NCBI GenBank assembly: GCA_011065065.1
Contig: JAAKFL010000080.1
Coordinates: 1-8,241, forward strand
DNA length: 8,241 bases
Reading direction: 5' to 3'
Source of the DNA: Chlamydiota bacterium
GTDB lineage: Bacteria > Chlamydiota > Chlamydiia > Chlamydiales > SLFE01
This document shows positions 4,167 to 8,241 of this stretch, piece by piece; position 1 is the stretch's first letter; each line of letters begins with the position of its first letter. The position numbers were made by a program, and so were the translations under genes. Under the pieces are notes generated by a model. That model was not told the DNA's origin and did no database searches. It was given only the letters and a program-made list of their open reading frames with translations.

Positions 4167-6539
4167 ATGACTCGATTTTTTAGATACATTGGAGTTCTAC
4201 TCACTTTTTGCTTCGTGGCGACATCTTTATTTTCTCAAAATGATGTTTATGAATCGCTTGTTGTTGAACGGGTTGACGTAAACATAATCAATGCTCCTCC
4301 CGAAACGCCATTTGAACCGAATTCTGTATTATCGCGCATGAAAACAGGTCACGGGAAAGTTTTTTCTCAAATTGAATTCGATGAAGACTTAAAAGCTCTT
4401 TCACAAGACTACGCTGATGTGGAACCGATTGTCGAAATTATTGAAGGACGCATTTATATCACTCTCAACATTTCATTAAAACCTTTCATCCGTTCTATCC
4501 AGTGGTGTGGAAATTATTCTATCTCATCAGGAAGACTTCAGAGAGAACTCGGCATTGGAACAGGGAGCGTTTTTGATCGAACAGAATTTAATCGAGCGCT
4601 TTTCGATGTGCGCAAGTTCTATGTGAAGCGGGGATATTTTGAAGCCGATCTCGATCTTACTGTAGAGCAAGATTGCACCACCAACGAAGTGGACATTGTG
4701 ATGGAGATCAATGAGGGACGTTCAGGAAAAATTCGAAGTGTTAAATTTATCAACTTTAATGCTGAAGAAGTGAGCGACCTCGAGACAATGTTGGTGACTC
4801 AAGGTTGGAATTTCATTTACAGCTTCTTTTCTGACATTGGAATTTATAGTGAAGATGCCATGTTACAAGATCAGTTCGTCATTGTGAACTATCTACAGAA
4901 CCTCGGATATGCCGATGCCACAGTGAAAATTGAGCCTGCTCCTTCACAAATGAAAGGGCGGATTGTGATCATTATCACAGCGGATAAGGGGGAACGTTAC
5001 CACTTTGGTCAAGTAAATATTGAAGGGAACGAAATCATTTCTGAGGATGATTTGCGAAGGGTGATTGGAATCAGAGAAGGGCAACCTTTTTCTCCTGAAA
5101 GGCTTCATCAAGCCATTAACAATGTTCGCGATCTTTATGGGAATCAAGGATACATTGATTCTTATGTGGAATTTGAGCCGACACTTGATTTAGAAGAACC
5201 CGTATATGACATAGATTTCATTGTAGAAGAGGGTGAACAGTATCGTGTGGGTCTGATTCGAGTGATGGGTAATTTGACGACGAATACGAATGTTATCCTT
5301 CACGAATGTCTTCTTGTTCCGGGAGAATTCTTTAATCTAGCGAAGTTGAAGGCGACAGAAATGCGTCTGCAAAACATTGGATATTTCAGTTGTGTGAACG
5401 TCTATGCTGTTCGCTCGGATGACAGTGCCTGCCTTGGAGAAAACTATCGTGATGTTCACATTGAAGTTGTCGAAACGACAACGGGTAACTTTTCAGCCTT
5501 TTTGGGTTTGAGTAGTTTTGAGAGCATTTTTGGAGGGGTGAGTGTTTGTGAAAAGAACTTCAATATCAAAGGATTGGGTTCTTTATTTCGATGTGGTCTG
5601 AATAATTTAAGAGGTGGCGGAGAATATGCTTACTTTACCACCACCATTGGTGCGAAGAGTCAGAAGTACCAAGCCTCTTGGGCAAAACCTTATTTCATGG
5701 ATACTCCGTGGATTTTTGGTGTTGACTTTGACCGTTCCTGGATCCGTTATGTGTCAAATGATTACACCCTAAATTCATGGGGAATTAAAGTTTATGGTCG
5801 GTATCCCCTTAACGCATACATGAGTTTTGGAGTTCACTACCGAATCCGAAATTCAGATGTGGACCTTTCTCATCCGGATGATGCGTCGCCCCAATTGATC
5901 GCAACAGAACAAAATAAGGGGCTCATTTCAGCAGCAGGGTTTACTTATTGTTATGATACGACTGACCATCCACTTTTACCAACTACGGGAATTCGATCTC
6001 GCTTTGAAGCGGAATATGCAGGAATTGGGGGTAATCATAACTTCCTTTCGGTCGGTTATCTGAACAGCATCTATATTCCCTCTGGAAAACACGGAGTGTT
6101 TAAGCTGCGTGCCGATGCCAAATTCATCATCCCCGCTTTTGGAACAACTTTTGCGAAGGTACCGTTGGATGAGAGGTTATTCTTAGGGGGTATATGCTCA
6201 GTGAGAGGTTATCGTGATTTCTCTTTAGGAAATACATTCTTGAACAAAAGTGGAACAAAGTCTGATGACCCTACTGGGGGTATTTCGATGGAACTCGTGT
6301 CACTTGAATATGTCTATCGTTATTACTGTAAAGTAGAACCTTTTGCCTTTTTTGATATGGGACACCTTTCAGACGAAATCTTAAGTTATGGACGGATGAC
6401 CTCCTCTGCCGGTTTTGGAGTCAGAGCCTTTATCATGCCGGGAAGTCCCCCACTAACGCTTGGATGGGGTTGGCCCATCAATAACCCTGATGGAGCGCCA
6501 TCAAAACGATTTTTCTTCTCCCTTGGAGGAAACTTTTAG
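4167..6539 (+). CDS. bamA: Outer membrane protein assembly factor BamA (Omp85 family)
   Basis: BamA is the central outer-membrane subunit that folds and inserts beta-barrel proteins. The 790-residue precursor has an N-terminal signal peptide (hydrophobic stretch about 6-22). Five POTRA domains follow, at roughly 30-103, 105-184, 187-273, 276-356 and 359-437; the fourth and fifth carry typical FGQVNIEGNEIISEDDLRRVIGIREGQPF and VGLIRVMGNLTTNTNVI segments. A 16-strand-type barrel runs from about 440 to the end. The Omp85 signature VRGY is at 679-682, and the chain ends in aromatic FFFSLGGNF, a beta-signal with terminal Phe. The mature part has ten cysteines (114, 170, 381, 409, 422, 461, 476, 595, 677, 721), high for the family. 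skp follows after 14 nt and lpxD after that, the common bamA-skp-lpxD arrangement. The translation start is the first ATG after a weak AAGG. Confidence 0.95.
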   Translation: MTRFFRYIGVLLTFCFVATSLFSQNDVYESLVVERVDVNIINAPPETPFEPNSVLSRMKTGHGKVFSQIEFDEDLKALSQDYADVEPIVEIIEGRIYITLNISLKPFIRSIQWCGNYSISSGRLQRELGIGTGSVFDRTEFNRALFDVRKFYVKRGYFEADLDLTVEQDCTTNEVDIVMEINEGRSGKIRSVKFINFNAEEVSDLETMLVTQGWNFIYSFFSDIGIYSEDAMLQDQFVIVNYLQNLGYADATVKIEPAPSQMKGRIVIIITADKGERYHFGQVNIEGNEIISEDDLRRVIGIREGQPFSPERLHQAINNVRDLYGNQGYIDSYVEFEPTLDLEEPVYDIDFIVEEGEQYRVGLIRVMGNLTTNTNVILHECLLVPGEFFNLAKLKATEMRLQNIGYFSCVNVYAVRSDDSACLGENYRDVHIEVVETTTGNFSAFLGLSSFESIFGGVSVCEKNFNIKGLGSLFRCGLNNLRGGGEYAYFTTTIGAKSQKYQASWAKPYFMDTPWIFGVDFDRSWIRYVSNDYTLNSWGIKVYGRYPLNAYMSFGVHYRIRNSDVDLSHPDDASPQLIATEQNKGLISAAGFTYCYDTTDHPLLPTTGIRSRFEAEYAGIGGNHNFLSVGYLNSIYIPSGKHGVFKLRADAKFIIPAFGTTFAKVPLDERLFLGGICSVRGYRDFSLGNTFLNKSGTKSDDPTGGISMELVSLEYVYRYYCKVEPFAFFDMGHLSDEILSYGRMTSSAGFGVRAFIMPGSPPLTLGWGWPINNPDGAPSKRFFFSLGGNF

Positions 6540-6542
6540 TAT

Positions 6543-6547
6543 AGGAG
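6543..6547 (+). promoter_or_regulatory. Ribosome binding site of skp
   Basis: AGGAG lies 6 nt before ATG 6554 in the 14-nt gap after the bamA stop. It supports independent initiation of skp within a bamA-skp-lpxD transcript. Confidence 0.75.
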
Positions 6548-6553
6548 TATACA

Positions 6554-7171
6554 ATGAACAAGTTTAAGCAAAAATTATCAAAACATTTTCGTGCTCTTTG
6601 CCTTGGTCTCTTCATGCCCTTGGCATTCGGCTGTGCTACCACATTATCAGCTGCTGCACCGAATATAAAAATTGGCTTGGTCAATTTCAAAATTGTGATT
6701 GAGAAGTCCAAAATTGGGATGCAAGAGCAAGAAATGTACGAGAATATGAAGAAGCAGATCGAATCGATCTTAAAAGAGAAGGAAGAGGAATTCACCAAGA
6801 TTTCTAAGAAATTGAATGACGAAGATTTCCAAGACAGCCAAAAGCCAGAGGCATTAAAAAAATTGGAAGATCAGTACCGTCAGCTTGGTCAAGAACTCGC
6901 TCAAGGCCAGAATCAGTACTATCAGGCCCTTCAGCAGGCTAACTTCAAAATTCTTCAGCGCATTGCCGAAGTGGTCTCAAAAGCTTCAGAAAAAGTGGCT
7001 TCTAATAAAAACCTGGATCTTATCTTAAATGATGATAACAGTTTCTATAACTCAAATAAGCTTGATGTCACAAAAGAGGTCATTGCAGAGATGAATACCA
7101 TTTCTGAGCAAGAGTTAAAAGATGCGATGAATTCATCTGATAACCCACTGAAACTGGATATGTCAAAGTAA
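6554..7171 (+). CDS. skp: Periplasmic chaperone Skp/OmpH
   Basis: Skp forms a periplasmic trimer whose coiled-coil arms hold unfolded outer-membrane proteins on the way to BamA. The 205-residue precursor has a basic N-terminus, a hydrophobic core (about 13-26) and two possible processing points: a PROSITE-style lipobox ending at Cys27 (LAFGC), or a type I site near SAA at 32-34. The mature start KIGLVNFKIVIEKSKIGM is the Skp trimerisation strand. It is followed by a long charged helix pair (about 55-150) rich in Lys, Glu and Gln (EQEMYENMKKQIESILKEK and onward). The segment KKLNDEDF...QGQNQYYQALQQANFK resembles, from memory, Chlamydia OmpH. It lies 14 nt after bamA and 4 nt before lpxD, matching its role in OMP biogenesis. 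Length is slightly above the usual 160-190. Confidence 0.92.
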   Translation: MNKFKQKLSKHFRALCLGLFMPLAFGCATTLSAAAPNIKIGLVNFKIVIEKSKIGMQEQEMYENMKKQIESILKEKEEEFTKISKKLNDEDFQDSQKPEALKKLEDQYRQLGQELAQGQNQYYQALQQANFKILQRIAEVVSKASEKVASNKNLDLILNDDNSFYNSNKLDVTKEVIAEMNTISEQELKDAMNSSDNPLKLDMSK

Positions 7172-7175
7172 TTTT

Positions 7176-8234
7176 ATGAGCCATAGTGAAAAGAAAAGTT
7201 TCGAATTACAAGAGTTAGCGAAACTGACAAATACCAAATTGGAAGGCGACCCCCGCCATCGCATTGTGGGGGTCGCTGATTTAAGTCATGCAAGTTCGGA
7301 TGAGGCTTCATTCTTAGGACATCCTCGTTACGAGAAAAAAGTGAAAGATTCTCGTGCGGGAGTGATCATCATCCGCCCTGATGCCCCACGAATCACCGCG
7401 CATAACTTTCTACTCACAGATGATCCTTACGGAACATTTCAGAAGGTCGTTGAGCTAGTTTATGCAGATCAGGTTGAAACCACTGGTTTCGAAGGCATTC
7501 ATCCCACAGCTGTGATCCACCCAACTGCTAAAGTCGGTGAAGATGTTGCGATTGGTCCCCATGTTGTGATCGATAAGGGAGCTCGCATTGGAAAAGGGAC
7601 TGAGATTCGTTCAGGCGCCATGATTGGACTTGAGGCCGTTATAGGTGAAGATTGCATGATCCATTCCCATGTTGTGATCAAGGAGCGCTGTACATTGGGT
7701 GACCGTGTGCTCATTCAACCTGGAACTATCATTGGAGTTTGTGGTTACGGATTCAAACAAGATCAACAGGGAAGACATCAGAAACTGCATCACTACGGCA
7801 TTGTGGAGATCCATGATGATGTGGAGATAGGACCCAATGCAATGATTGCACGGGCCCGTTTTCACAAGACTGTGATCGGAGAAGGGACAAAAATTGATGG
7901 TCTTGTCGAGATTGGTCACAATGTGCAAATTGGAAAACATTGCATTATTGTGGGTCAGTCAGTAGTTGCCGGTTCAACGAAGCTGGGTGATTACATAATG
8001 ATTGGATCCAATGTGGCCATTGACGGACATCTAGATATTGCGTCTGGGGCGATGATTCGGGCTTTTTCCGGAGTCACCAAATCGATTAAAGGGCCAGGAG
8101 CGTACGGCGGGTTTCCGACTCAAGGGTTGGCACAAAACAATCGGATGGATGTACTTCTTCGAAACATTGGGAAGCATGTGGAGAGAATCAAAGAGCTTGA
8201 AAAGCGTGTTTTGGAGCTTGAAAGCGGAAAATAA
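7176..8234 (+). CDS. lpxD: UDP-3-O-(3-hydroxyacyl)glucosamine N-acyltransferase
   Basis: LpxD adds a second hydroxyacyl chain, from hydroxyacyl-ACP, to UDP-3-O-acyl-glucosamine, the third step of lipid A synthesis in the cytoplasm. The 352-residue protein has an N-terminal uridine-binding domain (about 1-105, with Phe46 and Tyr52 in FLGHPRY). A left-handed beta-helix of hexapeptide repeats follows (about 108-300, from HPTAVIHPTAKVGEDVAIGPHVVI to GVTKS), then C-terminal helices (about 318-350) that in this family bind ACP. The catalytic His248 is in VEIGHNVQIG and the conserved Asp241 is in KIDGL. Three departures stand out: His49 where E. coli has Asn46; IARAR (224-228) where IDRGA is usual; and Gly242 after Asp241 where Asn is usual. 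It begins 4 nt after skp without a visible Shine-Dalgarno, so translation is probably coupled. The gene is complete, ending 7 nt before the window edge. Confidence 0.95.
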   Translation: MSHSEKKSFELQELAKLTNTKLEGDPRHRIVGVADLSHASSDEASFLGHPRYEKKVKDSRAGVIIIRPDAPRITAHNFLLTDDPYGTFQKVVELVYADQVETTGFEGIHPTAVIHPTAKVGEDVAIGPHVVIDKGARIGKGTEIRSGAMIGLEAVIGEDCMIHSHVVIKERCTLGDRVLIQPGTIIGVCGYGFKQDQQGRHQKLHHYGIVEIHDDVEIGPNAMIARARFHKTVIGEGTKIDGLVEIGHNVQIGKHCIIVGQSVVAGSTKLGDYIMIGSNVAIDGHLDIASGAMIRAFSGVTKSIKGPGAYGGFPTQGLAQNNRMDVLLRNIGKHVERIKELEKRVLELESGK

Positions 8235-8241
8235 AGCACAG

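Noticed and set aside
7499..7940. Antisense open frames inside lpxD, and similar frames inside fabH, fabD, bamA and recR
   Set aside because: They lie fully within well-supported genes, lack ribosome sites, and reflect the codon periodicity of the real frames.
1..8241. A new defence, secretion or biosynthetic system
   Set aside because: All complete genes belong to well-known core families in a gene order familiar from chlamydiae. The palindromic element is the only feature not explained this way.

Overview
This window is a chromosomal fragment from a member of the Chlamydiota, most likely a non-Chlamydiaceae (Parachlamydiales-type) lineage. Two things support this. The gene order acpP-fabG-fabD-fabH on one strand, facing recR-bamA-skp-lpxD on the other, is the order I remember from Chlamydia trachomatis (about CT236 to CT243). 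The Skp and LpxD proteins also look chlamydial rather than proteobacterial. Both points come from memory, not from a search. The proteins are clearly diverged from Chlamydia itself, so the genus is left open.

Left half (minus strand, 1-3318): a fatty-acid biosynthesis operon read right to left. It runs fabH (KAS III, initiation), fabD (malonyl-CoA:ACP transacylase), fabG (ketoacyl-ACP reductase), acpP (acyl carrier protein), then the 5' end of an unrecognised small gene cut by the window edge. fabH/fabD abut exactly (TAAATG) and fabD/fabG overlap by 16 nt, so these genes are translationally coupled. The tight packing breaks between fabG and acpP, where a 163-bp fold-back (nearly palindromic) element sits. 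It is the most unusual structure in the window.

Middle (3319-3481): a divergent promoter region between fabH and recR, with a good extended -10 element for recR.

Right half (plus strand, 3482-8234): recR (recombination mediator), then bamA (outer-membrane protein assembly), skp/ompH (periplasmic chaperone) and lpxD (lipid A acyltransferase). bamA-skp-lpxD are 14 and 4 nt apart and form an envelope-biogenesis unit. The two halves fit together functionally: FabH/FabD/FabG/AcpP make acyl-ACPs, LpxD spends a hydroxyacyl-ACP on lipid A, and Skp and BamA deliver proteins into the same outer membrane.

Apart from the palindromic element this is ordinary, conserved core-genome DNA. I see no defence system, phage, CRISPR array, tRNA or rRNA. 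No gene-free stretch exceeds 300 bases; the longest is the 187-nt fabG-acpP spacer that holds the palindrome.
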